Below, piece by piece: positions 15,042 to 23,847 of a stretch of DNA of 64,000 bases. The stretch spans positions 38,199 through 102,198 of the forward strand of contig NZ_CAJUBO010000009.1 in NCBI RefSeq assembly GCF_910584445.1, written 5' to 3'. Each line of letters begins with the position of its first letter. The stretch's first letter is position 1. The DNA is from an uncultured Desulfovibrio sp. GTDB taxonomy: Bacteria; Desulfobacterota; Desulfovibrionia; Desulfovibrionales; Desulfovibrionaceae. Both the position numbers and the translations under genes were made by a program. The notes beneath the pieces are model-generated. The model saw only the letters and a program-made list of their open reading frames with translations, was not told where the DNA came from and ran no database searches.

Positions 15042-16598
15042 CTAGAAGGAATACACGAAGCTCGCGTTGATGTTCCAGGCGTCCTTGGTCTGCGGGATGG
15101 ACTTGCCTTCCTTGTGGCGGGCGCCCCACGCGGAGGTGCTGGTGTCGAGCCACAGGGCGACGTAGTCGGCTTCCAGCGTGACCGTGAAGTTCTCGTACAT
15201 CTTGTAGGTGTTGGTCAGGCCGAACTCCAGCGCGCTGTCGCCGGTGGTGAGGTACAGGGCTTCCATACCCATATCGGCCGAATTCCAGAAGACACCCTCA
15301 CGGGACATCTTTTTGGCCATGGTGGTGCTGTTGGTGCCGCCGATGTAGTTAACGCGGAAGGTGTGCTTGAGGTCTTCGATGAAGCTCATGTCCTTCAAGC
15401 GCGCGCCGATGCCCCAGGTGCCGGCCATGCCGTGGCCCACGACGGAATCACGGGCGATGTACGGATCACCGTCAAAGGCGAAGTTGGAGTACTTGTTGGT
15501 GTTGTTGCCGTCCAGGCTGGGCAGGCGCTCGGAACCGTTGGACGGGTTGTTGTCGTCGCCGGAGGCGTACCAGCCGTAGAGGCCGGGGGTGGCCCAGTCA
15601 AGCTTGTACTCGGCCAGCAGGGTGGCGAACCAGCCCTGGCGGTTCAGGCGGCCGTCGTCATCCCAGGTCACGGAGCCGTATTCGAAGTCCCACGCGAGGC
15701 GGAAAGGATCGAACATGGTCAGCTCGCCGGAGAGGCCGCCCCACCAGGCATTGCCATAGGAGGTCAGCTTGCGGTTGGCGATGCCGTCAGCTTCGCTGAA
15801 GTTCTTGTGGCGCGGGCCGCCCGCCGGGAAGAGGCCGGAATTCACATAGTTGCGGCCGGCGCCCATATTGGCGAGGTTACCCGCCCAGTTGTCTTGGGCA
15901 TCGCGGAAAGTATTGGGACCGATGGCGGCATACATGCCCCAGGGGGTCACTTTCACGCCGTCAAAGGTCAGCGGCACGAGCAGGCCAAAGGCGTCCATGT
16001 TGTCCATGTAGTTGGCGCGCCAGTTCTTCTGGCCGCTATGCGTGGTGCCCGCGTAGTTGTCGTTGTAGGGACGCGCCCAGAAGGCGGTCACGCCGACCAT
16101 CTCGTTGATCTGGTAGTTGGCAACGATGCCGGCCACGTCGTCATTGAGCACAGAGTTGCCGGAGGCGTAGGCGGGCGTGGTGATGTTCTGGATGCCCATG
16201 CGGAACTTGAGGTCAGTCTCGGGCACCATCCAGTCGATATACGCCTGCTTCAGCTTGACGACACTGTTATCGTCAGCGCCGAGAGCCGCGCCGCGGCCCG
16301 TGCCGGTGGCTTTGCCCCAGAAGCTTTCGCCGATTTCAAAGTAGACCGTGCCGGAGAGGGACTCGGAAGCCACGGCGTCCAACTGCAAACGCACGCGCTG
16401 GCGGGCCTCGAAGTCATCCTGGCTGTTGTTCCAGCCGGTGGGCTTGTGGCCTTTGTACTTGCCCTGGAAAGTGCCATTCTGGCCGTAGTCGAACGACATG
16501 ATCCACTGGCCCTTGGCCTTGAAGTCGATGGCGCTGGCGCCGGTGGCGGCGCCGAACACCAGACCGGCCGCCAAAAGAAGCGTCGCGATCTTTTTCAT
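15042..16598 (-). CDS. Outer membrane homotrimeric porin
   Basis: 518-aa outer-membrane porin of the type abundant in Desulfovibrio. The signal peptide is MKKIATLLLAAGLVFGAATG with cleavage after ASA (residue 23). The mature chain alternates aromatic beta-strand patterns with Asp/Asn/Gly-rich turns and ends in an aromatic residue (FVYSF), the usual signal for outer-membrane insertion. The ATG at 16598 has an AAGGAAGG ribosome binding site; the frame continues upstream but without signal-peptide features. A sigma70-type promoter at 16684-16712 and a strong terminator make it a single-gene unit, probably highly expressed. Confidence 0.92.
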   Translation of the reverse strand: MKKIATLLLAAGLVFGAATGASAIDFKAKGQWIMSFDYGQNGTFQGKYKGHKPTGWNNSQDDFEARQRVRLQLDAVASESLSGTVYFEIGESFWGKATGTGRGAALGADDNSVVKLKQAYIDWMVPETDLKFRMGIQNITTPAYASGNSVLNDDVAGIVANYQINEMVGVTAFWARPYNDNYAGTTHSGQKNWRANYMDNMDAFGLLVPLTFDGVKVTPWGMYAAIGPNTFRDAQDNWAGNLANMGAGRNYVNSGLFPAGGPRHKNFSEADGIANRKLTSYGNAWWGGLSGELTMFDPFRLAWDFEYGSVTWDDDGRLNRQGWFATLLAEYKLDWATPGLYGWYASGDDNNPSNGSERLPSLDGNNTNKYSNFAFDGDPYIARDSVVGHGMAGTWGIGARLKDMSFIEDLKHTFRVNYIGGTNSTTMAKKMSREGVFWNSADMGMEALYLTTGDSALEFGLTNTYKMYENFTVTLEADYVALWLDTSTSAWGARHKEGKSIPQTKDAWNINASFVYSF

Positions 16599-16683
16599 TG
16601 TTGAACCTTCCTTGTTTTGCCCGCCCCACAATGGGGAAGACGAAGTTGCTGAAACCTCGGGGAACCCTTCTCCCCGTGAGGGC

Positions 16684-16712
16684 AAAATACGCAATCCCCG
16701 GAGGGGATGCAA
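16684..16712 (-). promoter_or_regulatory. Sigma70-type promoter for the porin gene
   Basis: On the minus strand, TTGCAT (-35) and TATTTT (-10) are separated by exactly 17 nt, about 85 nt before the porin ATG. The resulting 5' leader of roughly 80 nt would be long enough for small-RNA control. Confidence 0.6.
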
Positions 16713-16755
16713 GCGTTTTCGTGCAAAAATTTTTACCCTTGCGGGATCATCCGGC

Positions 16756-16806
16756 GCGGGGAAAATTCTTTTCCTGCGTTATCAGCAGGTTACAGATTTT
16801 CCCCGC
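16756..16806 (-). terminator. Long two-tier hairpin after trpB
   Basis: An 11-bp perfect outer stem (GCGGGGAAAAT / ATTTTCCCCGC) encloses a second 5-bp stem (CCTGC/GCAGG). It lies 13 nt past the trpB stop and 44 nt before the porin -35 box. No immediate T-run follows on the minus strand, so it is either a weak trpB terminator or a site controlling the porin promoter. Confidence 0.5.
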
Positions 16807-16818
16807 CGAAAAAAATTT

Positions 16819-18051
16819 TTATCGCCCCGTGGGACCGGCCTTGCCCTGGCGCACGAGTTCGGCCACCTGTTCCACATCCTTGTCGCCCCGGCCGGAAAGA
16901 TTGACGAGCAGCACCGCGTCCCGCCCCATGCCGGGGGCCATCTTCACGGCCTGGGCCAGGGCGTGGGAAGATTCGAGCGCGGGCAGGATGCCCTCGTGCC
17001 GCGAGAGGAGGAAGAACGCCTCCAGCGCCTCCTCATCGGTGACGCTCACATAGTCGGCGCGCCCCGCGTCCTTGAGCTGGGCGTGTTCCGGACCCACGGA
17101 GGGGTAGTCCAGCCCGGCGGAGATGGAGTAAACGTCGCCCGCGCCGCCCTCGGCATTCTTGATCATGTAGGAGTTGAAGCCGTGGAGCACGCCCGGCTCG
17201 CCCAGGCAGAGCGAGGCCGCGTGCTCGCCGTAGGCGTTGCCCCGGCCGCCAGGTTCCACGCCCACCAGGCGCACCCCGGCGTCATCGAGAAAGCCGGCGA
17301 ACATGCCGATGGCGTTGGAACCGCCGCCCACGCAGGCCAGGCACGCATCAGGCAGGCGGCCAAGCTCCGTGAGCATCTGGGCGCGGGCCTCGCGGCCGAT
17401 GACGCTCTGGAAATGGCGCACCATATAGGGGTAGGGATGCGGACCCACGGCGGAGCCGAGCACATAGAACATCTCCGGGTCGGCGATCCAGGCTTCCAGC
17501 GCCTCGTCCACGGCCTCCTTGAGGGTGCGCTGGCCGCTTCTGGCCGCCACCACGCGCGAGCCGAGCATTTCCATGCGGATGACATTGAGCCGCTGGCGGT
17601 CCATGTCCACCTCGCCCATATAGACCGCGCAGTCCAGCCCCATGAGGGCGGCGCTGGCCGCGGTGGCGACGCCGTGCTGCCCGGCGCCGGTCTCGGCGAT
17701 GACGCGTTTTTTGCCCATGCGCTTTGCCAGCAGGCACTGGCCCAGGGTATTGTTGATTTTGTGCGCGCCCAGATGGTTGAGATCTTCCCGCTTGAGCCAG
17801 ATCTGGGCGCCCCCCAGGGTCCGGCTCAGGTTGGCGCAATGGAAGACCGGGCTTGGGCGCCCCGCGAAGTGGGTGAACAGGCTGTCCAGCTCGCGCTGGA
17901 AAGAGTCGTCCTTTTGGGCGGCGCCGAAGGCGTCCGCCAGTTCATCCAGGCGCGCCTTGAGCGGCGCGGGCACGAACTGGCCCCCATAGGCGCCGAAAAA
18001 TCCCCTGCTGTCCGGCGTGCCCCCGAGGGCGGCGTCATGCTTCTCGCGCAT
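16819..18051 (-). CDS. trpB: Tryptophan synthase beta chain
   Basis: 410-aa PLP enzyme joining indole and serine. Lys98 in HLGAHKINN is the Schiff-base lysine, Glu120 in ETGAGQHG the catalytic glutamate, and GGGSNAIG binds the PLP phosphate. This is the TrpB1 (TrpA-dependent) sequence type, yet no trpA or other trp gene is adjacent. The ATG at 18051 follows an AAGGAG ribosome binding site; the frame to 18165 upstream is not needed. It diverges from thyX across about 200 nt that include a palindromic hairpin (18089-18129). It may salvage indole or serve as an extra TrpB. Confidence 0.93.
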   Translation of the reverse strand: MREKHDAALGGTPDSRGFFGAYGGQFVPAPLKARLDELADAFGAAQKDDSFQRELDSLFTHFAGRPSPVFHCANLSRTLGGAQIWLKREDLNHLGAHKINNTLGQCLLAKRMGKKRVIAETGAGQHGVATAASAALMGLDCAVYMGEVDMDRQRLNVIRMEMLGSRVVAARSGQRTLKEAVDEALEAWIADPEMFYVLGSAVGPHPYPYMVRHFQSVIGREARAQMLTELGRLPDACLACVGGGSNAIGMFAGFLDDAGVRLVGVEPGGRGNAYGEHAASLCLGEPGVLHGFNSYMIKNAEGGAGDVYSISAGLDYPSVGPEHAQLKDAGRADYVSVTDEEALEAFFLLSRHEGILPALESSHALAQAVKMAPGMGRDAVLLVNLSGRGDKDVEQVAELVRQGKAGPTGR

Positions 18052-18088
18052 GGTATTCTCCTTAAAAGATATGCTGCATTTTTCTCGT

Positions 18089-18129
18089 GTTTCCCGCTGC
18101 GGCGCGCGGCATGCGCCGCGCGGGGAAAC
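18089..18129. other. GC-rich hairpin between trpB and thyX
   Basis: GTTTCCC and GGGAAAC arms close a GC-rich interior (GCGGCGCG / CGCCGCGC with offset). It lies 38 nt upstream of the trpB ATG, within its likely leader. No Trp-rich leader peptide is visible, so classical trp attenuation is not supported. Confidence 0.4.
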
Positions 18130-18257
18130 CCGCTCACTCTGTCGCTTTTGCGCGGGTGCTGTCAAGCGCTTCCCCGATGGACACGGGAGGCGAAAGCCGG
18201 TATGCTGCGTCGCTTGCCGCCGCGCCCCGCGGAGGTTCCCAACCGGAGGCCATGACC

Positions 18258-19115
18258 ATGCTTGACGAACGCTACATCGGCGACGGCAAGGTGCTGCTGC
18301 TCGCGGGCGGCGGCAGGATCTTCACCGACATTGCGGCCCGCTTCGTCCGCAGCGAGCGGGAACTGGAAGAGATCGCGGCGTCGCCCTATTCGCGCGACAT
18401 CGTGCGCAATATCCTCAGCATGGGGCACCGCGCCGCGCTGGAGTTCGACTGGTTCCTCTTCGGCGTGGAGGGCTATTCCCGCGTGACCGAGGTCCAGCTT
18501 GTCCGCAAGCGGCACGCCTCCTACCTCATCAAGTCCGGCCGGGCGGAACTCAAGGGCAGGCGCCGTTTCAGCGTGGCGTATCCCCGCCGGGTGGCGGACT
18601 TCGCGGCGGACGTGACCCTGCCGGACGGGACGGCCGCGCGGCTCAGCGGCCGCGACCTCGCCGGGCTTTCGCGCCAGTGGTATGAGGCGGGACTCGCCGC
18701 GGGGCTGCCCGAGGAAGATCTTCGCTATCTCAAGCCCCAGGCCACGACCTTCAAGGCCATCATCGGCATGAACGCCCATGCCCTGCTGGACTGGTTCTCC
18801 ATCCGCTGCTGCCGCAACGCCCAGGCCGAGATCCGCGACCTGGCCTGGAAGATGCTGCGCCTCTGCCGCCAGGCAGCCCCTGATCTTTTTGAAGGCGCCG
18901 GTCCCAACTGCGTGCAGCTTGGCTATTGCCCGGAAAACGCGCTGCAGAACGCGGCCTGCCGCGGGCGCGTACTCACCAGAGATGAGGCCCTGGCCCTCCT
19001 GCGGGAACAGCGCAAGGCCCGGCACATGCCGGAGCCTGCGGAACTGGCCGAGGGACCGGACGGCCCGGGGGGCATGGCGCCGGGGCAGTCCTGGGGCGAG
19101 GGGACGCGCCGCTGA
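18258..19115 (+). CDS. thyX: FAD-dependent thymidylate synthase
   Basis: 285-aa ThyX, which methylates dUMP using methylene-THF and FAD. The ThyX signature (RHRx7S) is present as RKR-x7-S at residues 83-93, with Lys in place of the middle His. The C-terminal helix ([30 protein letters not shown] region) matches the family's nucleotide-binding part. Of two close ATGs the one at 18258 is chosen, because the GGAGG site at 18245-18249 would be too near the first (18252). The last 30 residues (Gly/Pro-rich) are outside the fold. Confidence 0.9.
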   Translation: MLDERYIGDGKVLLLAGGGRIFTDIAARFVRSERELEEIAASPYSRDIVRNILSMGHRAALEFDWFLFGVEGYSRVTEVQLVRKRHASYLIKSGRAELKGRRRFSVAYPRRVADFAADVTLPDGTAARLSGRDLAGLSRQWYEAGLAAGLPEEDLRYLKPQATTFKAIIGMNAHALLDWFSIRCCRNAQAEIRDLAWKMLRLCRQAAPDLFEGAGPNCVQLGYCPENALQNAACRGRVLTRDEALALLREQRKARHMPEPAELAEGPDGPGGMAPGQSWGEGTRR

Positions 19116-19121
19116 GAGCTA

Positions 19122-19150
19122 GGGTCAGACCTCATTAAACTCCGTTATGG
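19122..19150 (+). repeat. AGGGTCAGACC-type element end
   Basis: The stretch beginning TAGGGTCAGACCTCATTAAA follows thyX directly. A related TTAGGGTCTGGACCTATTAT is at 63866-63885. Sequences of this kind often mark the edges of short palindromic repeat arrays, and here both adjoin copies of the dispersed repeat. Confidence 0.4.
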
Positions 19151-19185
19151 TTTTTTCAGCGAGGAAAGGAGATTTTTCCGCTGGC

Positions 19186-19489
19186 CGCCCGAAGCGGAGC
19201 GAAGGGCGGGGGCTGTCGCCACAAGGATCCGAAAAAATAAGATTTTTTTGCGCTGGCAAGGAAATGGGTGATTTTTGGAGGGAGTGTACTCAGGTACATG
19301 ACCGACAAAAATCGCCCAGTGACGCGACCGAAGGCGGCGCGAAGCGCCGTGCCCGTTCGAGCGAAGCGAGGTACGGGCATCGTCCGCAACGCGTCAGGCC
19401 AGCGCAAAAAGGGCTGTTTTTGACGGATGATTGTGGCATTGCACAAGCTGCCCATTCCAAGTCAGCAGCCCCTCAACAGGTCCAGACCC
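19186..19489 (-). repeat. Dispersed structured repeat, copy B (reverse, with insertion)
   Basis: Reverse-oriented copy of the repeat at 11295-11472. Its 54-nt hairpin core is 19265-19318, with stem TGGGTGATTTTTG / CAAAAATCGCCCA, the inner stem GTACA/TGTAC preserved and the loop base changed. Compared with the copy at 63931 it carries about 72 nt of extra sequence (19326-19397) that itself holds two inverted repeats (GCGCGAAGCGC; GCCCGT...ACGGGC). The part at 19405-19489 matches 63868-63940. With the preceding element it fills the 438-nt space between thyX and the O-antigen ligase-like gene. Confidence 0.8.
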
Positions 19490-19553
19490 AAGAAGACCCA
19501 TCGCCGCGCTCCGATCCGGGAGGGGGCGGGTGGCGTGGTGCCGCCGTTCTCCG

Positions 19554-20921
19554 TCAAAAGCCGCGGTCTTCAGGCCCCGGCGGCGCCCCCGGCACGGCCG
19601 CCGCGCGTGCGGGCGCGGACGCCTGTTCCCGGGCGCAGCCGTTGACCACGGCGCCGATCATGATGCCGAGGTGGCTCATGGCAAGCGCCAGCCACCAGAT
19701 GCGATAGAAATCATGGCCGAAAATGCCGTTGACGAGCCAGCCGGCATAGCCGAGCCAGAACCAGGCGGTGAGCCGCCAGTAGATGCTCCCGCCGTTGCCT
19801 TCCGTGGCGCATTCCCGCATCAGGCGGGGCCGGATGCGGCGCCACCCCCACCAGAGGAAGCCGAAGAGAAAGAGCATGCCAAGGCTGAAGCCCACGATGC
19901 CGTGGGCATAGAGCAGGTCGAGGAAGACATTGTGCGGGTGGCTGATGGTGATGACTTCCTCCTGCGGGGCCAGCCCCAGCGCGCGGAAGGCGGCATTGTA
20001 CTGCCCCGCGCCCGCGCCGAACCACGGATGTTCGAGAAAGACGCGCCAGCCGAGCCGCCAGAGATCCCACCGGTTGTCGCCGGCGATGCTTTCCGGGGCC
20101 AGCCGCATGGGCTGGAACAGGGAAAACGCGCCCAGAACGAGGACCGGCCAGAGCAGGGTGCGCCACTGCCAGCGGCGGCAGCGCAGCAGGACCCAGAGGC
20201 CGAGCGACCCCGCGATGGCGAGCGCCCCGCTGCGGCTGGAAGCCCCCTGGAACAGGAAGAACGCCGGGCCGAGCAGAAGGCAGAACGCCGCCAGCGCCTC
20301 CGGGACGCGCAGTTTCCGCCGCAGGATGAACCAGACGCCGAAGGCGGGGATGAGCGCCAGGGCAATATAGTTGCCCACGGTATAATCGCCGAGGCTTCCC
20401 GTGAGCCGGCCGGCGTTGGGCGCGTAGCCCATGATGAAATCCCTGCCTGTGGCGGCCTGCCAGATGCCGTCGATCCCTTCCCAGAAGCAGGCCGTGACGC
20501 ACGCCCACACGAGGCGGCGCAGGTCGCGCCCGTCGCGGACGCATTCCATGCCGATGAATGGCAGGATGAATCCCTTGTTGATGCCTGTCCCGGCATGGAG
20601 CAGGGAATCGAGCGGGGAGGAGGAACAGAGGATGCCGATGGCGATCATGAGTCCGGCGCAGCCGAAAAGCCATTTGACCCGCAGGCGGGCGAGGACGCTC
20701 TCGCGCCAGGCATGGCGATAGTAGAGCGCAAGAAAAATGAGGCAGATGACGGGCATGACCTCGCGCATGCCATAGCCTATGGGAAAGCTCGCCAGCGAGA
20801 GCCAGAACGCGCCGAACAGGCAGGTATGCCAGAACTCCGCGGGCCGTTCGGCGCGCGCCGCGCGGCAGCCGCACAAAAAGGCGCGGATGCGGGCGCCTGC
20901 GGCGGCAAGATGGCGGTTCAT
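19554..20921 (-). CDS. O-antigen ligase-like (Wzy_C) membrane protein
   Basis: 455-aa polytopic membrane protein with about eleven membrane segments and the Wzy/WaaL pattern: a large periplasmic loop after EHPWFGAGAGQY (about residue 295) containing HPHNVFLDLLYAHGIVGF. In this family the loop carries the catalytic His and Arg residues for glycan transfer to lipid A core, or for polymerisation. No other lipopolysaccharide genes adjoin it, and its 3' end abuts a repeat copy. Ligase versus polymerase cannot be separated by sequence. Confidence 0.82.
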   Translation of the reverse strand: MNRHLAAAGARIRAFLCGCRAARAERPAEFWHTCLFGAFWLSLASFPIGYGMREVMPVICLIFLALYYRHAWRESVLARLRVKWLFGCAGLMIAIGILCSSSPLDSLLHAGTGINKGFILPFIGMECVRDGRDLRRLVWACVTACFWEGIDGIWQAATGRDFIMGYAPNAGRLTGSLGDYTVGNYIALALIPAFGVWFILRRKLRVPEALAAFCLLLGPAFFLFQGASSRSGALAIAGSLGLWVLLRCRRWQWRTLLWPVLVLGAFSLFQPMRLAPESIAGDNRWDLWRLGWRVFLEHPWFGAGAGQYNAAFRALGLAPQEEVITISHPHNVFLDLLYAHGIVGFSLGMLFLFGFLWWGWRRIRPRLMRECATEGNGGSIYWRLTAWFWLGYAGWLVNGIFGHDFYRIWWLALAMSHLGIMIGAVVNGCAREQASAPARAAAVPGAPPGPEDRGF

Positions 20922-21046
20922 GGCATTCTCTCCCTGCTGCCCGACCGTGCTTCTTCCGGTGTCGGCGCGCTGCCGCTCCGGGGATAGGCGATGAATAGGG
21001 GAAAGAATATAGACGCGGGAAAGAAAAATTTCAAGGCCGGCCGTAC

Positions 21047-21075
21047 TTGTCTTGCGGAAACTATGGGGCTATCAT
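21047..21075 (+). promoter_or_regulatory. Sigma70-type promoter for the NYN gene
   Basis: TTGTCT (-35) and TATCAT (-10, five of six consensus bases) are spaced by 17 nt, 85 nt before the ATG at 21160. Confidence 0.55.
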
Positions 21076-21159
21076 GCCCCGTCACTGATGCTGCCGCGCC
21101 CAGCGGCACCGGCCATGGCCCCTGATGGATGAACCCCGTCTGTTTCCCTAGAGGAAGGT

Positions 21160-21867
21160 ATGCCCCGATTTTCCGAGTCCGCGCGCACTGCCGAAGGCGC
21201 GCGTTTCACCAGTTTTGATGAAGTGTACAGTGCTCTTTATGTCGATTTTGACAACATCTACACCCGTCTCCTCGAGGCCGACCCCGACGCGGCCCGCGCC
21301 TTTGGCTTTTCGCCCTACCGCTGGGTGCGCTGGATAGAGAACCACGCCCTGCGGATCCTCTACGGGGACGGCGTGCGCCGGCGCATCCTCAAGCGCACCT
21401 GCTACTTGAATCCCGAGCGCTACCGGGAATTTCGCAATCCCTTCATCCGCAGCGCCTTCCAGGTGGTGGACTGCCCGCCGCTCACCGCGCGCGGCAAGAC
21501 GAGCACGGACATCCATCTCGTCATGGACTGCATGGACGACCTTTCGCATTCCACGCATTTCGACGAGTTCATCATCCTTTCCGGCGATGCGGATTTCACG
21601 CCGCTGCTCATCCGCCTTCAGGAGCATGCGCGGCGCACGCTCGTGCTTTCGGTGGGCTATTCCTCGCCCGCCTATGCGGCGGCCGCCTCATGGCGCATCC
21701 GCGAGGACTGGTTCATCCAGCAGGCCCTGCGCGATGACCGCGCCCCCGAGGGCGAGGAGGACTCCGTGGCGGGCCACGCGACGCGCTTCGCCCCGGCGCC
21801 GCAGCGCGCGGCAACCTTCGCTCAGGGCGATGACGAGGAGGAGGACCCCTGCCCCGGCAACGAATGA
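21160..21867 (+). CDS. NYN domain protein (PIN-like ribonuclease fold)
   Basis: 235-aa protein with a NYN (DUF88/LabA-like) domain, a PIN-related metal-dependent nuclease fold. The acidic positions expected of the active site are visible: YVDFDNIY near residue 28, KTSTDIHLVMDCMDD near 110 and FIILSGDADFTPLL near 142. A GAGGAAGG site precedes the ATG. The C-terminal 40 residues are acidic and low-complexity. RNA cleavage is the family expectation; no target or partner can be inferred. Confidence 0.83.
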   Translation: MPRFSESARTAEGARFTSFDEVYSALYVDFDNIYTRLLEADPDAARAFGFSPYRWVRWIENHALRILYGDGVRRRILKRTCYLNPERYREFRNPFIRSAFQVVDCPPLTARGKTSTDIHLVMDCMDDLSHSTHFDEFIILSGDADFTPLLIRLQEHARRTLVLSVGYSSPAYAAAASWRIREDWFIQQALRDDRAPEGEEDSVAGHATRFAPAPQRAATFAQGDDEEEDPCPGNE

Positions 21868-21955
21868 CCGGCAGCGGGCGTTCCCCGGCGATTTTTCCGG
21901 CAACGGGCTGTCCGGGCCGGTTTTTGAGCACCGCAACCATTCGAGGAGGCCTCTC

Positions 21956-22708
21956 ATGTTCCGTTCCCTCTGTGGCGGGTTCGTACTCGCCCTGGCCGTC
22001 GTGGCCCTTGGCGGTATCGCGCAGGCCGCCGAAAAATACACCGTGGCGAGCGACTGCACCTGGCCGCCCATGGAGCTGCTTGACGACCAGAAGCAGCCCA
22101 CCGGCTATTCCGTGGACTATATCAAGGAAGCCGCCAAGGCCGCCGGCATCGACGTGAACGTGCAGAACGTGGCCTGGGACGGCATCTTCGGCGGCGTCGC
22201 CACCGGCAAGTACGACATCGTGGCTTCGTCCACCACCATCACGCCCGAGCGCCAGAAGCAGTTCGACTTCACGGTGCCCTATTATGAAGTGGAGCAGGCG
22301 GTCATCCTGCCCGCGGGCAAGAGCATCCAGAGCCTTGCCGACCTCAAGGGCAAGAAGGTGGGCGGCCAGATCGGCACCACCGGCATCTTCGTCATGCGCA
22401 AGGCCGACACGGGCGCCACGCTGCGCGAATATGACGACGTGGGCCTCGCCATCCAGGACCTCGTGGGCGGCCGCATCGACGCCGTCATCTGCGATGACCC
22501 CGTCGCCATGTACTATGTGAACAAGAAGCCCGACACCGCCGGCAAGCTCAACCTCTCCTTCAAGACCGGCGACAAGGAATACTACGGCTTCACCGTCCGC
22601 AAGGGCCGCAAGGACCTGGTGGACAAGCTGAACAAGGGCATCAAGGCGGTCAAGGATTCCGGCAAGGAAGCCGAACTCATCAGCAAGTGGATGGGCGACG
22701 GCAAGTAG
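21956..22708 (+). CDS. Amino-acid ABC transporter periplasmic binding protein
   Basis: 250-aa SBP_bac_3 (family 3) solute-binding protein for polar amino acids. The signal peptide runs to about residue 22 (VVALGGIAQA), and the mature chain starts EKYTVASDCTWPPME, with the usual binding segments (SSTTITPERQKQFDF; GTTG). An AGGAGG site lies 6 nt before the ATG at 21956. It is followed after 57 nt by a matching permease. No ATP-binding subunit is encoded nearby. Confidence 0.92.
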   Translation: MFRSLCGGFVLALAVVALGGIAQAAEKYTVASDCTWPPMELLDDQKQPTGYSVDYIKEAAKAAGIDVNVQNVAWDGIFGGVATGKYDIVASSTTITPERQKQFDFTVPYYEVEQAVILPAGKSIQSLADLKGKKVGGQIGTTGIFVMRKADTGATLREYDDVGLAIQDLVGGRIDAVICDDPVAMYYVNKKPDTAGKLNLSFKTGDKEYYGFTVRKGRKDLVDKLNKGIKAVKDSGKEAELISKWMGDGK

Positions 22709-22765
22709 CCTTCATCTGCGGTTTTCACACGGGGCCTGGACAGGACTGCCCGCGGAGGAGCCTGT

Positions 22766-23674
22766 ATGGACAATCTCGGCAAGAATACTGTGCGGTCCCA
22801 CAGCGGCGAGGGAGAGGGGAAAACCTTTCCCTTCTTCCTCCGCCGTCCCGCGCGGCGCAGGCGCACGCCCCTCTCTGTGGGGGAAGAGGTCCACAGCAAG
22901 GGCAATATCGTCCTTGTCACCGATGGGGCGTCCATCCCCAACCCCAGCGAGCGGCGGCTCGTCAATGCGTGGTCCATCGCCCTGGTGGGGGCGCTCTGCG
23001 CGCTCTTCTCGCTCTGTCTGCTCTGGCCGGACCCGTACCTGCGTATCCTGCTCTATCTGCCTGACGGTGTGCTCATCACCTTTGAGATCACCGTGCTTTC
23101 CATCTGCTTTGCCGTCCCCCTGGGTCTGCTCACCGGTCTCGGGCGCATCTCGCGCAACCGGTTCATCAATCTGGTGGCCTCCACCTATGTGGAGGTCATC
23201 CGCGGCATTCCGCTCCTTGTCCAGCTGTTCTACATCTATTACGCCCTTTCCCGCTTTTTCCAGGTGAGCGGCGTGGCCTCGGCCGTGACCGCCATCAGCA
23301 TCTGCTACGGGGCCTATATGGGCGAGGTCTTCCGCGCGGGCATCATGGCTATCCCCAAGGGACAGAGCGAGGCCGCCCGCTCGTTGGGCTTCAACCGCTT
23401 CCAGACCATGTTCCTGGTGGTGCTGCCCCAGGCGTGGCGCACCATCCTCCCCCCTGTCGGCAACGAATGCATCGCCATGCTCAAGGACACGTCGCTCGTC
23501 TCCATCCTGGCGGTGCCGGACATCATGCAGCGCGCCCGGAGCTTTGTGGGCACCACCTATCTGTATTTCGAAACATACACCGTGGTGGCGCTCATCTATC
23601 TCATCATCACTCTGGTGCTCTCCAAGTGCGTGAGCCACATGGAGGCGCGGCTCAACTATTACGACGGCAAATAG
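22766..23674 (+). CDS. Amino-acid ABC transporter permease
   Basis: 302-aa His/Glu/Gln/Arg-type permease with about five membrane segments and an intact EAA loop (EAARSLGFNRFQTMFLVVLP region, near residue 210) that docks the ATPase. It carries an unusual hydrophilic, basic N-terminal extension of about 65 residues before the first membrane segment. The start is supported by a GGAGGAG site. The usual third gene (ATPase) is missing downstream, where a terminator follows; the pair must borrow an ATPase from elsewhere. Confidence 0.9.
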   Translation: MDNLGKNTVRSHSGEGEGKTFPFFLRRPARRRRTPLSVGEEVHSKGNIVLVTDGASIPNPSERRLVNAWSIALVGALCALFSLCLLWPDPYLRILLYLPDGVLITFEITVLSICFAVPLGLLTGLGRISRNRFINLVASTYVEVIRGIPLLVQLFYIYYALSRFFQVSGVASAVTAISICYGAYMGEVFRAGIMAIPKGQSEAARSLGFNRFQTMFLVVLPQAWRTILPPVGNECIAMLKDTSLVSILAVPDIMQRARSFVGTTYLYFETYTVVALIYLIITLVLSKCVSHMEARLNYYDGK

Positions 23675-23713
23675 GCCGCTGGCGGCCATCGGGTCCGCGG
23701 CGCCCCGGCATCT

Positions 23714-23748
23714 CCCCCGCGTCTCCCGGCGCGGGGGACTTTGCTTTT
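23714..23748 (+). terminator. Terminator of the ABC binding protein-permease unit
   Basis: CCCCCGCG / CGCGGGGG with an 8-nt loop is followed by a T-rich tract (ACTTTGCTTTT). Confidence 0.8.
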
Positions 23749-23847
23749 GCGGCCATTGATGGTAGGATGGATGCGGCGGTCAGGGAGGGGCCGCCATGGC
23801 GCCGGGGCGTTGGGGACGCGCCGGCGGAGGGAGGAAAAGGAGTCCTC

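Noticed and set aside
18052..18257. Tryptophan attenuator for trpB
   Set aside because: A hairpin exists, but no short leader frame with clustered Trp codons is seen in the leader.
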